Source: Synechococcales cyanobacterium bin59.metabat.ball.084 (lineage in GTDB: Bacteria; Cyanobacteriota; Cyanobacteriia; Cyanobacteriales; Chamaesiphonaceae). Taken from it: DNA of 35,408 nucleotides. The notes below the pieces were generated by a model that saw nothing but the letters and a program-made list of their open reading frames with translations, was not told the DNA's origin and ran no database searches. Shown here piece after piece: positions 1-9,184 of this stretch. The stretch covers positions 1 through 35,408 of the forward strand of contig JAAFHZ010000037.1 in NCBI GenBank assembly GCA_013297675.1, read 5' to 3'. A program made the position numbers and the translations under genes. Each line of letters starts with the position of its first letter. Within the stretch, counting starts at the first letter, position 1.

Positions 1-583
1 CGAAACTGGTTTGCCCATGGATGCTATTGCGATTCACCTTTTGAAAATGAAGTAGAGAATCAATGCGCCTAAATACCCGCCTTATTGGCGTAATTCACTT
101 TACGCGAATCGGAATTGCTATAAAGCAGCTAGATTAGTAATTAATCACTGTATAGACAATGGGATTGGAACCTTGGTTTTTGGCTGGAATCAAGGTCAAA
201 AAGATGGGGTTAATATGGGAAGAAATAACAATCAAAAGTTCGTCCAGATCCCTACAGCTAGGCTGAAGGATAGGATCTCCCAATTGTGTGAACAGTATGG
301 AATTCGGTTTTTCGAGACAGAAGAAAGCTACACCAGTAAAGCAAGCTTTCTAGATTCGGATACTCTACCAAAATACGGTGAAAAACCCGAGCGGTGGAAA
401 GAATCTGGCAGGCGTGTACAGAGAGGCTTGTATCGTAGTGCTGATAAAGTAGAAATAAATGCTGACTGTAATGGTGCAGCCAACATTTTGAGAAAAGTAG
501 AGGTAACTTTAGGGCTATGCCTTGAGGGAATCAGTAGTGGCGCATTGACTACGCCTTTGAGAGTCCGAATATGGGCTGTTTAA
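1..583 (+). pseudogene. IS200/IS605-family TnpB (OrfB), C-terminal remnant
   Basis: The frame ending at 583 carries the C-terminal signature of cyanobacterial TnpB, the RNA-guided nuclease of IS200/IS605 elements: a block beginning FVQIPTARLKDRISQLCEQY, then the EESYTSKASF motif with the RuvC-like glutamate, and INADCNGAANI with the final catalytic aspartate. The same frame is open from about position 56 (RINAPKYPPYWRNSLYANRN, TnpB-like), but an in-frame TAG at 53-55 breaks it from the preceding bases, and nothing resembling the first RuvC block (DLG) is seen. The CxxC zinc-finger pairs of many TnpBs are absent, as in several cyanobacterial members. The copy is therefore 5'-truncated by the window edge and by decay. 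Just downstream, around 587-620, a short hairpin (GGCT/AGCC) followed by GAGAGTGTCAAT resembles the element's right end, where a guide RNA (omegaRNA) would normally end. No tnpA is visible. Confidence 0.75.
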
Positions 584-829
584 GAATCTTAGCGGCTTCA
601 GCCCTGAGAGTGTCAATGAAATAGTTATCTAAATCAATATTAGCAATTTTGGTATGTCTAATGAGATAAATTGAAAATAGTAGCTATAAATGCCAAAGCA
701 TTACCTTGCTAGGAAAAGGCTAGAGGTTTCATTCTTGCCAATTTTCATCAAACATAATGATCAAAGAATCGATCGAACCTGCCAAAATCGGTAATAATTG
801 GCAGCAGAGCACTACGAACAAAAGACTCC

Positions 830-2305
830 ATGGATATTAAGACGACAGAGACTTCTTTATTAGAATGGCGCGGCGATGGCTTGGCTATCGGTTTTTGGGA
901 AGATGAAGTTGCCCTCAGCGGTGACTTAGCCACCTTAGATCAGGCTCTTCAAGGCATTTTGCAAGCGGCGATCGAAGATGCCGAATTTAAGGGTGCCGTG
1001 GCTAGCACTGTGACTACCCGCGTGGGGGTAGGGGGTAACTTTAAAAAACTAATCTTAGTAGGTTTGGGCAAAAACGAAAAGGTGAAGGTCGATCGATATC
1101 GGCGGGCAGCGGCCAACATTGCTCGATCAGCCAAAAAAGAGAAATGTGAAACCCTGGCCGTTAGTCTGCCCACCAGTAGCGATATCTCTGCTGCGCTGTT
1201 TACTCAGGCCATTAGCGAAGGTTTGTGGTTGGCGTTGCACGAAGACAAACGGTTTAAATCGAAGCCCGAAGAAAGCAAAAAAAATCTGCAAGAGGTTCAT
1301 TTGCTGAGCTTAGCTGGCAATGACCCAGCCGTAGCGACAGCACAGTCGATCGTCTCGGGGGTTAACTTGGCCAGAGAATTGGTGGCTGCTCCGGCTAACG
1401 TGGTTACTCCAGCAGCTCTGGCGGCCACCGCTCAAGAGATTGCCACCGCTTACGGCCTGGAACTAAAGGTCTTAGAACGAGCAGACTGTGAAGCCTTGGG
1501 CATGGGAGCTTACCTGGGAGTTTCTCAGGCATCTGCATTACCGCCAAAATTCATTCACCTCACCTATAAACCAACCGGGACTCCCCGGAAGAAACTGGCG
1601 ATCGTGGGCAAAGGAGTCACGTTTGATTCTGGTGGTCTAAATATTAAAGGTGCTGGCAGCGGCATCGAAACCATGAAAATGGATATGGGCGGAGCAGCGG
1701 CTACTCTGGGCGCAGCTAAGGCGATCGGCCAACTGAAACCAGATGTAGAAGTCCATTTTATTAGCGCTGCTGCCGAAAACATGATTTCGGGTACTGCCAT
1801 CCATCCTGGAGATATATTGACGGCTTCTAATGGTAAGACGATCGAGGTCAACAACACCGATGCGGAAGGACGCTTGACCCTGGCCGATGCCCTGGTGTAT
1901 GCCGAGAAGCTGGGTGTGGATGCCATTGTAGATTTGGCGACTTTAACCGGGGCTTGTATTATTGCCTTGGGTGATGATATCTCTGGTTTGTGGAGCACTC
2001 AGCAAGATTTGGCCGACAGTATTTTGGCCGCAGCCGAAACAGCGGGTGAGAAGTTTTGGCAGATGCCCATGGAAGAAAAGTACTTCGAGGGCTTGAAGTC
2101 GCCGATCGCCGACATGAAAAACACCGGGCCTCGGGGTGGTGGCTCTATTACCGCCGCGCTATTTTTAAAGCAGTTTGTCAATGAGGTGCCCTGGGCGCAT
2201 TTAGATGTGGCGGGGCCGGTCTGGGCAGATAAAGACAACGGTGTAAATAACGCCGGAGCTACTGGTCATCCGGTGCGCACCTTGGTGAACTGGGTAATTT
2301 CCTAG
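830..2305 (+). CDS. pepA: Leucyl aminopeptidase (M17 family)
   Basis: A cytosolic, normally hexameric, two-metal aminopeptidase that removes N-terminal residues from peptides during protein turnover. The 491-residue length fits the family. The N-terminal macro-like domain covers roughly residues 1-165 and the catalytic domain the rest. The M17 signature NTDAEGRL is at residues 342-349 and supplies metal-binding Asp344 and Glu346. Upstream lie the lysine/aspartate metal-ligand block ([15 protein letters not shown]) and the second aspartate block ([10 protein letters not shown]); [10 protein letters not shown] follows the signature. The ATG at 830 has no clear Shine-Dalgarno sequence, which is common in cyanobacteria. 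It is a single gene, closed by a strong terminator about 30 nt after the stop, and nothing suggests loss of function. Confidence 0.95.
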   Translation: MDIKTTETSLLEWRGDGLAIGFWEDEVALSGDLATLDQALQGILQAAIEDAEFKGAVASTVTTRVGVGGNFKKLILVGLGKNEKVKVDRYRRAAANIARSAKKEKCETLAVSLPTSSDISAALFTQAISEGLWLALHEDKRFKSKPEESKKNLQEVHLLSLAGNDPAVATAQSIVSGVNLARELVAAPANVVTPAALAATAQEIATAYGLELKVLERADCEALGMGAYLGVSQASALPPKFIHLTYKPTGTPRKKLAIVGKGVTFDSGGLNIKGAGSGIETMKMDMGGAAATLGAAKAIGQLKPDVEVHFISAAAENMISGTAIHPGDILTASNGKTIEVNNTDAEGRLTLADALVYAEKLGVDAIVDLATLTGACIIALGDDISGLWSTQQDLADSILAAAETAGEKFWQMPMEEKYFEGLKSPIADMKNTGPRGGGSITAALFLKQFVNEVPWAHLDVAGPVWADKDNGVNNAGATGHPVRTLVNWVIS

Positions 2306-2337
2306 ATTCTATCTATTTGAAAAAGGCTGATATGGAA

Positions 2338-2366
2338 AGAGACTGGATATCCCAGTCTCTTTTTTT
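2338..2366 (+). terminator. Rho-independent terminator of pepA
   Basis: A 9-bp perfect stem (AGAGACTGG, 2338-2346, with CCAGTCTCT, 2352-2360) and a five-base loop, followed by seven T. It lies 33 nt after the pepA stop, so pepA is probably transcribed alone. Confidence 0.85.
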
Positions 2367-2505
2367 GAGCAAAAAACTTTACAGATGCGTAACATTTTGC
2401 AATACAATCAAAAGAAACTTATCGAAGTAAGTTAATATCTCAAGTTCTCGATTCTGTTCAACGCTCTGAATTCAACTGTAATTTCAAACGGAAGAGATTT
2501 TTTTC

Positions 2506-4137
2506 ATGAATAAAAGTTTTTACGTGTCTAGCACGAATGGTAACGATCGCAATAGTGGCACAGATCAAAATTCTGCTTTTGCGTCTCTACAAAAAGCAGC
2601 CGATGTGGCTGGAGCCGGAGACACCGTTTATGTGATGCCAGGTAACTACAGTAATTCTGACCCCAGCCAAAATGTAGCAACTCTCAAAAAATCTGGCACG
2701 ATCGATGCGCCAATTACATTTAAGGCATTTGATTCCAACAATAAGCCCGTAATTAAGGTGCGTAACTATGTTGGTATTGAGGTAGTGGGATCTTATATCA
2801 ATCTGGATGGATTGATTGTAGAAGGCAATGCCAAAGAGTTCAGCAACATGACCGTGGAGCAAGTTGATGCTCTGCAAAAATCCCAGGGGCGTTTTGCTAG
2901 CCCCATTACTTCTGGGACTGGCATTGCGATCGGGGGCTTCTATCACAACGCTTCTCCTCACCATGTCACCATAACTAACTCGACCGTCAAAGATAACCCA
3001 GGCGGAGGGATTGCCGCGATTCGGGCAGATTATATTAAGATCGAAGACAATGAGGTTGCTGGCAATTCGTTTTATTCCCCTTACAATACTTCAGGAATTT
3101 CTCTTTACCAAAATAATAATTCTGACGGCAGTGATAGTCTGAAAAATATTATCCGAGACAATGTTGTCCATAGTAATAAAAATTTAATCAAAGATTTTAA
3201 TCATTTTAAAGAAGAAAATCTTGACCATCCAGACCCATCCCTACGGCCTAAGATTACTGATGGTAACGGTATTATTATCGATGATGCCGCTAGAACACAA
3301 GTAATTAATAGTGTTGATGGTGGTCAGTCCCCACAAAATTTGCCAGCATATCAGGGCAAAACGCTGATTGAAAACAATATAGTATATGACAATGGTGCAC
3401 GGGGCATTGAAGCCTTTAATAGTGCCAATGTAGAGATCAAAAATAATACTCTGGCCAATAATTTACTCACTCCTGGCATCTGGGGGGAAAACATCACGGT
3501 TAATTCTACCGATGTTGGTAAAGCCAAAGGGGCTAACCAAGGTGTAACTACGAATAACAATAATATTGTTTCTCGATCGGCTATTTTGGACATAGTTAAT
3601 GCTGCGGCAATTCCAGAAGCATCAGTTGTCGCAAAGGCCGTATTACCATCTTTAGCTGCAACCCCGGCTCCTAGCGCAGGATATACCAAGGTTGGTGCAA
3701 ACGGCAATGATATTTTAACGGGTAGTAATTCTGCTGATTTTAATGATCTATTTGGTGAAGCTGGGGATGATACTTTGAACACAGGCACTGCTTCAAGATA
3801 TAACTATTTGGCAGGTGGCACTGGTAACGATCAGATAAATCTCAACTCCACTGGATCTGTGATGGATATTATTAGCTATGAAAGTGGTGCAGGAAAAGAC
3901 ACTGTGGCTGGTTTTGTGCGTGGTCGCAATGAAATGAATGATCAAGTTCATTTCAAAGGTATCCAAAATGTTGATGTGATTTCTAAGGGTGGCAACACTG
4001 AACTTCGCAGCGGAGATGGCATTGCTGGCAATGCCGGATTTGGCACTGGAGAACTGCTGGTAGAGATCCAAGGAACCACTGGATTTAAGGCTAGTGATGT
4101 TGGCGTTAGCTTGTTTGGCAGCAATTTTGCTTTCTAA
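2506..4137 (+). CDS. Right-handed beta-helix protein with C-terminal RTX-like calcium-binding region
   Basis: A 543-residue protein. The N-terminus (FYVSSTNGNDRNSGTDQN, then a block reading AGDTVYVMPGNYS) matches the DUF1565/pectate-lyase-like beta-helix start. Repeated Asn-rich coils (IRDNVVHSN, IENNIVYDNGARGIEAFN, IKNNTLANN) are typical of parallel beta-helix proteins acting on polysaccharides. From about residue 395 it changes to RTX-type glycine/aspartate repeats (GANGNDILTG, GEAGDDTLN, GGTGNDQIN) that bind calcium outside the cell. There is no Sec signal peptide, and the RTX tail at the C-terminus suggests type I secretion (inference). A purine-rich GGAAGAGA sits about 10 nt before the ATG. 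Substrate and enzymatic activity cannot be assigned; it could be a lyase, an epimerase or a structural surface protein. It may be monocistronic, since a promoter-like sequence precedes the next gene. Confidence 0.8.
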   Translation: MNKSFYVSSTNGNDRNSGTDQNSAFASLQKAADVAGAGDTVYVMPGNYSNSDPSQNVATLKKSGTIDAPITFKAFDSNNKPVIKVRNYVGIEVVGSYINLDGLIVEGNAKEFSNMTVEQVDALQKSQGRFASPITSGTGIAIGGFYHNASPHHVTITNSTVKDNPGGGIAAIRADYIKIEDNEVAGNSFYSPYNTSGISLYQNNNSDGSDSLKNIIRDNVVHSNKNLIKDFNHFKEENLDHPDPSLRPKITDGNGIIIDDAARTQVINSVDGGQSPQNLPAYQGKTLIENNIVYDNGARGIEAFNSANVEIKNNTLANNLLTPGIWGENITVNSTDVGKAKGANQGVTTNNNNIVSRSAILDIVNAAAIPEASVVAKAVLPSLAATPAPSAGYTKVGANGNDILTGSNSADFNDLFGEAGDDTLNTGTASRYNYLAGGTGNDQINLNSTGSVMDIISYESGAGKDTVAGFVRGRNEMNDQVHFKGIQNVDVISKGGNTELRSGDGIAGNAGFGTGELLVEIQGTTGFKASDVGVSLFGSNFAF

Positions 4138-4197
4138 ATCAGATATATTCGCTGCGTTTAACCTGTGGATGCCGTGATTTTGTGGGGAAGATGAAAT

Positions 4198-4206
4198 TGC
4201 TATAAT
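4198..4206 (+). promoter_or_regulatory. Extended -10 promoter element before the P450 gene
   Basis: TGC followed by TATAAT is a perfect sigma-70-type extended -10, ending 26 nt before the P450 ATG. No good -35 is seen, which an extended -10 can tolerate. Confidence 0.45.
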
Positions 4207-4232
4207 GTTAGCAGCAACTATCTGAATAGCTC

Positions 4233-5579
4233 ATGACTCTCATCCCAGAAGTTAAAAATCCCAGTGCCATTCAGCTTTGGCAATGGATCACTAATCCGGT
4301 AAAGTATCTGCATGATTGCGATCGACAGTATGGGGACACTTTTGCCGTCCAAATGAGTGGCCTGTTTAAAGGAATCATTTTCACTAGCAATCCTGCCGCA
4401 GTGCAGCAGCTTTTAACCAGTGATACCAAGCAGTTTGCTGCGCCTGGTAGCATCAACCAATTCCTCAGACCCTTCCTAGGCGATCGCGGAGTGATTTTAT
4501 TAGATGAGCCAGAGCATCGTGAACGCCGTCAGTTGGTGATGCCTGCTTTTCATGGAGACAAGGTACGCAGCTATAACAGTTTGATTCAGAAAATTACTCG
4601 GGATTTAATTGCCCAGTGGCCAATCAACGCCACCTTCAATGCCCGTGAGCAGATGCAGTCTATTTCCCTATCGGTAATTTTGCAGACAGTGTTTGGTATC
4701 TATCAAGGTGAAAGGTTCGATCGAATTCGCGAAAAGCTGGTGCAACTGTTATCTTTAACCGATTCTCCTATTAAATCTAGCTACCTGTTTATCCCTCAAT
4801 TACAAAAAGACCTAGGAGCCTGGAGTCCTTGGGGCAAGTTTCAGCGCAATCTGCGCGAAATCGATAATTTAATTTATCAAGAGATTGCTGAACGGCGCAG
4901 TAACTACCAAGCTGATCGCACAGATATTTTGAACTTGCTGATCGGATCGAAAGACGCTGATGGTCAGGGAATGAATGATCTAGAACTGCGGGATGAGTTG
5001 ATGACCTTGCTATTCGCTGGGCATGAAACCACTGCTACAGCTTTGTCTTGGGCAATTTATTGGAGTACTATGCTGCCAGAAGTCCAGGCAAAACTGCGCT
5101 CAGAGATTGCGACTTTGGGTGAACAAAGAGATGGGATGACGGTTAATAAATTGGCTTATTTGGGAGCCTTTTGCTCTGAAGTGCTGCGAATTCATCCGGT
5201 GGCAATGTTGACTTTTCCGCGCATTGCTCAAGAGGCTGTGTCACTACAAGGATACGATATTGCTCCAGGCAATGTAGTGATGGGCGCGATGTATTTGACT
5301 CATCACCGCCCAGACTTATACCCCGAACCAGATGTTTTTAATCCTCAGCGGTTTTTAGATCGACAGTTTTCGCCCTATGAATACATTCCGTTTGGCGGTG
5401 GTAGTCGGCGCTGTGTTGGTTTGGCTTTGGCGCAGATGGAATTAAAGCTAGTAATTACCGAAATCTTGGCGAGCTGTGAATTAAAGCTCATGGATAAACT
5501 GCCGATCGCCCCAGCTAGACGAGGAGTTACTTTAGCACCCCAGACCGGTGTAAATATTCAGGTAATCAAAAAATACTAA
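4233..5579 (+). CDS. Cytochrome P450
   Basis: A heme-thiolate monooxygenase of 448 residues with all the family landmarks. The I-helix oxygen-activation motif is AGHETT at residues 262-267. The K-helix ExxR is EVLR in the block SEVLRIHPV. The heme-binding loop FGGGSRRCVG contains the axial thiolate Cys394. No signal peptide or membrane anchor is seen, so it is a soluble bacterial type that would need separate ferredoxin and reductase partners. The overall style (LTHHRPDLYPEPDVFNPQRF) resembles the cyanobacterial CYP110/CYP120 class, whose members act on fatty acids, terpenes or retinoids, but the subfamily and substrate cannot be settled by eye. No terpene synthase or other partner lies beside it. 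Confidence 0.93.
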   Translation: MTLIPEVKNPSAIQLWQWITNPVKYLHDCDRQYGDTFAVQMSGLFKGIIFTSNPAAVQQLLTSDTKQFAAPGSINQFLRPFLGDRGVILLDEPEHRERRQLVMPAFHGDKVRSYNSLIQKITRDLIAQWPINATFNAREQMQSISLSVILQTVFGIYQGERFDRIREKLVQLLSLTDSPIKSSYLFIPQLQKDLGAWSPWGKFQRNLREIDNLIYQEIAERRSNYQADRTDILNLLIGSKDADGQGMNDLELRDELMTLLFAGHETTATALSWAIYWSTMLPEVQAKLRSEIATLGEQRDGMTVNKLAYLGAFCSEVLRIHPVAMLTFPRIAQEAVSLQGYDIAPGNVVMGAMYLTHHRPDLYPEPDVFNPQRFLDRQFSPYEYIPFGGGSRRCVGLALAQMELKLVITEILASCELKLMDKLPIAPARRGVTLAPQTGVNIQVIKKY

Positions 5580-5676
5580 ATATCCAACCCCATCGAGAAC
5601 CAGACCAGACAATAAGATATACTCTTTCCTGAATCAGCCCATGGCTGGCATAAAATTTGTTATGAGAGAAAATATT

Positions 5677-7578
5677 ATGGCTAAATTCCCGATCGACCTC
5701 AGCGCCTATAAAAAAGTCACCCTAGAACCCAGCAAGCCCACTCTTACCGCCGAGCAGAAAGCTGATCTGCAATTCAATATTCAACTCTGCCGCGACGCGA
5801 TCGTTTTTTTTACCGCTACTGGTGCTGCCCGAGGCGTAGGCGGCCACACTGGCGGCCCTTATGACACCGTACCCGAAGTAATGATTCTGGATGCCCTGTT
5901 CCGCAGCCATGCAGACAAGTTTGTGCCAATCTTCTTTGACGAAGCAGGCCACCGGGTGGCCACTCAGTATTTGATGTCTACTCTGCATGGCGACCTACCT
6001 GCTGAACAGCTCATGCTCTACAGAGAAGCCAACTCTCACTTACCCGGACACCCTGAGTTAGGCTTCACTCCCGGTGTGAAATTCAGCTCTGGTCGTCTGG
6101 GTCACATGTGGCCTTATGTCAACGGCGTAGCCATGGCCAACCCTAGCAAGATTGCTTTTTGCTTAGGCTCCGATGGTTCACAGCAAGAAGGCAACGATGC
6201 CGAAGCTGCTCGGTTGGCTGTGGCTCAGGGCTTGAATGTCAAACTAATTATTGATGACAACGATGTGACGATTGCGGGTCATCCTTCGGCATATTTAAAA
6301 GGCTGTACAGTGGCGCAGACTCTTACCGGCCATGGTTTACAAGTGATTGAAGGCGATGGTGAAGATCTGGATAGTTTGTACAAAAATATCTGTACCGCCA
6401 TCAACACCCCCGGCCCGATTGCCGTGATCAACAAGCGTCCGATGTGTCCCGGCATCAAGGGCTTAGAAGGCTCCACTCACGGTCATGACGTGATTTCGGT
6501 GAAGCTGGCCCTAGAGTATCTCAAAGAGCGTGGTCACAATGAGGCTGTGGCTTTAATTGAAGCAGCTAAGCCTGCGAAGCAAAACTACACTTTCTTGGGT
6601 TCCACCACTACGATGGATGCCAACCGCAACGTGTTTGGTGATGCCTGTGTCTCGATCCTCAGCAAAATGAGTGAGGCCGATCGGGTGGCTAAGGTGCGGG
6701 TAATCGACAGCGATTTAGAAGGCTCTTGTGGTCTGAAAAAAATTCATGATGCTTACCCCGAAGTATTTATTGCTTCGGGCATTATGGAGCGTGGCAACTT
6801 CTCGGCGGCAGCGGGCTTTGGCATGGAAGCTGGTAAGCAGGGGATTTTTGGTACTTTTAGCGCTTTCTTAGAAATGTGTATTTCGGAAATCACTATGGCG
6901 CGGTTAAACAACTCCAACGTACTCAGCCACTTCTCCCACTCGGGAATTGATGATATGGCCGACAACACTTGCCACTTTGGTTTGAACAACATGTTCGCTG
7001 ATAATGGCTTGAGCGATGGTTATGCCACTAATTTGTATTTCCCGGCTGACCCGAACCAAATGCGGGCTTGTTTAGAGACTATTTTCCATAATCCTGGTCT
7101 GCGCTTTGTGTTCTCTACTCGATCGAAGGTGCCGAATATTTTAGGTACTGATGGTAAAGAGTTCTTTGGTGGTGATTACAAGTTTGTCTCTGGTAAAGAT
7201 GAAGTAATCCGTGAAGGCACTCAGGGCTATGTGGTGAGCTATGGGGAAGCGCTGTATCGCTCTTTGGATGCGGTAGAGCGGCTGAAGCAAGAGGGGATTG
7301 ATGTGGGCTTAATTAATAAGGCTACTTTGTCGGCGATCGATGAAGAAACTATGGCCAAAATTGGTAAGTCGCCAATGGTATTGGTGGTGGAATCTTTCAA
7401 CCGCAAAACTGGTCTGGGTAGCCGCTTTGGTTCTTGGCTGCTAGAGCGCGGCTATAAGCCTAACTACAATCACCTTGGTACTCACGTTGAAGGCTGTGGC
7501 GGTCTATGGGAGCAATTCCCTCACCAAGGTCTTGACCCAGTAGGCATCATGGCTGCTGTTAAAAAGTTGATGAAGTAG
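5677..7578 (+). CDS. Transketolase-like thiamine-diphosphate enzyme (second cyanobacterial type)
   Basis: A ThDP-dependent enzyme of 633 residues from the ATG at 5677. That start is preceded by GAGAGA about 6 nt away; in-frame ATGs at 5641 and 5662 would add 12 or 5 residues. The N-terminal pyrophosphate-binding region has the GDG-like motif GSDGSQQEGND at residues 164-174, followed by the IIDDND block. The Pyr domain contains the block GTFSAFLEMCISEI, which holds the likely catalytic glutamate, and the C-terminal domain follows. The sequence is transketolase-like but differs in style from the canonical Calvin-cycle transketolase (for example GGHTGGPYDTVPEVM and THGHDVIS). I recall such a second form as common in cyanobacteria. 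Donor and acceptor sugars are unknown. A strong terminator follows, so it is a single transcript. Confidence 0.85.
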   Translation: MAKFPIDLSAYKKVTLEPSKPTLTAEQKADLQFNIQLCRDAIVFFTATGAARGVGGHTGGPYDTVPEVMILDALFRSHADKFVPIFFDEAGHRVATQYLMSTLHGDLPAEQLMLYREANSHLPGHPELGFTPGVKFSSGRLGHMWPYVNGVAMANPSKIAFCLGSDGSQQEGNDAEAARLAVAQGLNVKLIIDDNDVTIAGHPSAYLKGCTVAQTLTGHGLQVIEGDGEDLDSLYKNICTAINTPGPIAVINKRPMCPGIKGLEGSTHGHDVISVKLALEYLKERGHNEAVALIEAAKPAKQNYTFLGSTTTMDANRNVFGDACVSILSKMSEADRVAKVRVIDSDLEGSCGLKKIHDAYPEVFIASGIMERGNFSAAAGFGMEAGKQGIFGTFSAFLEMCISEITMARLNNSNVLSHFSHSGIDDMADNTCHFGLNNMFADNGLSDGYATNLYFPADPNQMRACLETIFHNPGLRFVFSTRSKVPNILGTDGKEFFGGDYKFVSGKDEVIREGTQGYVVSYGEALYRSLDAVERLKQEGIDVGLINKATLSAIDEETMAKIGKSPMVLVVESFNRKTGLGSRFGSWLLERGYKPNYNHLGTHVEGCGGLWEQFPHQGLDPVGIMAAVKKLMK

Positions 7579-7596
7579 TCAATTAGGTTTTAAGCT

Positions 7597-7636
7597 GCAC
7601 GAGTTAGAAATATCTTCTAACTCGTGCTTTTTTTTT
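7597..7636 (+). terminator. Rho-independent terminator after the transketolase-like gene
   Basis: A perfect 13-bp stem (GCACGAGTTAGAA, 7597-7609, with TTCTAACTCGTGC, 7615-7627), a five-base loop and nine T. The T tract runs directly into the cutA remnant. Confidence 0.93.
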
Positions 7637-7637
7637 A

Positions 7638-7778
7638 GATTTTGCCGAGATTCAAGATTGCATCAAAAAAAATCATAGCTACGCAACCCCTGAAATCATT
7701 CAGATTCCCATCACCGATGGATCGCCGGAGTATTTTCAGTGGATCAATGAATCCGTGCATCGATCGGACATGATATAG
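7638..7778 (+). pseudogene. cutA remnant (C-terminal fragment of a divalent-cation tolerance protein)
   Basis: This frame reads a block beginning FAEIQDCIKKNHSYATPEII, followed by QIPITDGSPEYFQWINES, then a stop at 7776-7778. It matches the C-terminal third of CutA1 proteins (pattern HPYxxPEIIxxPIxxGxxxYLxW), the small trimeric copper-tolerance family. The first two thirds and the start codon are missing: the reading frame emerges from the T tract of the preceding terminator. The remaining piece is well conserved, so the truncation seems fairly recent. It is too short to make a functional trimer subunit. A complete cutA may exist elsewhere in the genome. Confidence 0.75.
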
Positions 7779-7915
7779 TTCAATTCAACTATTAAAGAGT
7801 CCACTAAATGAGGTAGGTGAGCAGATCTGATCGCTTCTCCCCGAACAGCTTTTCAGATCGCTGAGGCCGTTAGCATCTTGGCTGGACATGTAGCTGCTGC
7901 GGCAGCAAGACTTGT

Positions 7916-8779
7916 TTAAAAATCTAGCGCTAACTGGCTAACGGCCTCAGGCTCTGTCTCTTGCCAAGGTAAATTATGCACCTCAATTTGCTGCTCCCGC
8001 AGAATTTTTTGAAACAGACGAGCATTAGTCGGCGATAAATCTTCCATTGGGCAATGAACAAACAAATAGACCTCCTTGCCAGCCAATAGCAAAGGCTGTA
8101 GCCGCTCCGCCCAAGCTCGCATAAACGGCTCATTAATCGCAGTTCGAGGATGAGAAACATAGCGAATTAGCACCTTGTTGCCAACAATTTCCTCAATGAG
8201 CGGCACATTGGGCTTTTTGCAGATAAACGGAAAATCTGGATCTGTGGGAGTCTGATAAATTGGCTGAGTATCTAAAATCACTAAGTCAATACCGAGCTGG
8301 GTTAGCAGCTCCTGTAGATCCGCCATATTCTGGCGATCGAACCATTCAAGATTACGCACTTCCAGCGCCAAAGGCACCCCAATATCGGCCAAGCCAGTCA
8401 AATATTCGGCCAAATCATCCCAGTAGTCGGGGTTGTACTTGGGTGGCAACTGAATAAACACCATCGCCAGCTTGTCTTCTAGCCTGCTTACTAAGTCCAG
8501 AAAATCGATTGACTTATACAATTGGGGCAACAGTAAACCACTGTGGGTAAAATCGCGGGGCAGCTTCAAGCAAAACCGAAAACCATCAGGAGTCTCGGTT
8601 TTCCAGCGATCGATCACCTTCTCTTCGGGTACCGCGTAAAAAGTAGTATTTCCTTCGACAGCCGGAAAATAGCGACTGTAAAAACTCAGATACTTCTTCG
8701 ATCGAGTACCCGCCGGAAAAATATCTCCCTGCCAACCCGGAAAAGACCATACCGCACAACCCACATATAAATTCGACAT
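7916..8779 (-). CDS. DUF72 family protein (YecE-like)
   Basis: A 287-residue soluble protein of the DUF72/YecE family, predicted to fold as a TIM barrel. The family start MSNLYVGCAVWSFPGWQGDI is present, followed by the conserved YxxxFxxVExNxTFYxxP block (YSRYFPAVEGNTTFYAVP), the block FRFCLKLPRDFTH, and a C-terminal NARLFQKIL region. The family function is unestablished; a link to nucleic-acid or iron-sulfur chemistry has been suggested but cannot be judged here. The length is normal and the gene is intact. It is the last gene on the minus strand after the toxin-antitoxin pair, with about 60 nt between them, so co-transcription is possible but not shown. Confidence 0.88.
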   Translation of the reverse strand: MSNLYVGCAVWSFPGWQGDIFPAGTRSKKYLSFYSRYFPAVEGNTTFYAVPEEKVIDRWKTETPDGFRFCLKLPRDFTHSGLLLPQLYKSIDFLDLVSRLEDKLAMVFIQLPPKYNPDYWDDLAEYLTGLADIGVPLALEVRNLEWFDRQNMADLQELLTQLGIDLVILDTQPIYQTPTDPDFPFICKKPNVPLIEEIVGNKVLIRYVSHPRTAINEPFMRAWAERLQPLLLAGKEVYLFVHCPMEDLSPTNARLFQKILREQQIEVHNLPWQETEPEAVSQLALDF

Positions 8780-8839
8780 CTGGTTCTATCCAAGCTCTTC
8801 GCTTCCACAGTACCGCAACTCTACGGCAAAGCCATCATC

Positions 8840-9184
8840 TCAGCCGAAATCCTTCGCCCTAGAATTCAATTCAGTCAATGGGGGCAGCTTTTGAGGCGTA
8901 AGACGATATCCCATGGCATTCATAATGGCATTGACATTACCAAACTGCGGATTACCATTTTCTGAAAGGGCCTTCTGAACCCCTCTCCGACTCAACCCTG
9001 AAGATTCGGCAATCATGGTCACACCTTTGACTCGACTAACTATCCGTAATGATCGCAGGAGTGCGGCTGTATCACCACTCTCAGCATATTCATCAAATAG
9101 CACAGTAATATAGTCATCTATTTCATTTGGATGATCGCGAAGATACTCTTCTTCGATCTCGCCAATAGTTCTATACTTCGTCAT
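8840..9184 (-). CDS. HigA-type antitoxin (addiction-module antidote, TIGR02684-like)
   Basis: A 114-residue DNA-binding antitoxin. Residues 55-95 form a helix-turn-helix (MIAESSGLSRRGVQKALSEN then a block reading PQFGNVNAIMNAMGYRL), the hallmark of the 'probable addiction module antidote' family that pairs with Gp49/RelE-like toxins. The N-terminal part (DYITVLFDEYAESGDTAALL) is the usual dimerisation and toxin-wrapping segment. Its ATG overlaps the end of the toxin gene by 14 nt, giving a toxin-first order typical of HigBA-like modules with translational coupling. Antitoxins of this family usually repress their own promoter, which would lie upstream of 9515. Confidence 0.85.
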   Translation of the reverse strand: MTKYRTIGEIEEEYLRDHPNEIDDYITVLFDEYAESGDTAALLRSLRIVSRVKGVTMIAESSGLSRRGVQKALSENGNPQFGNVNAIMNAMGYRLTPQKLPPLTELNSRAKDFG

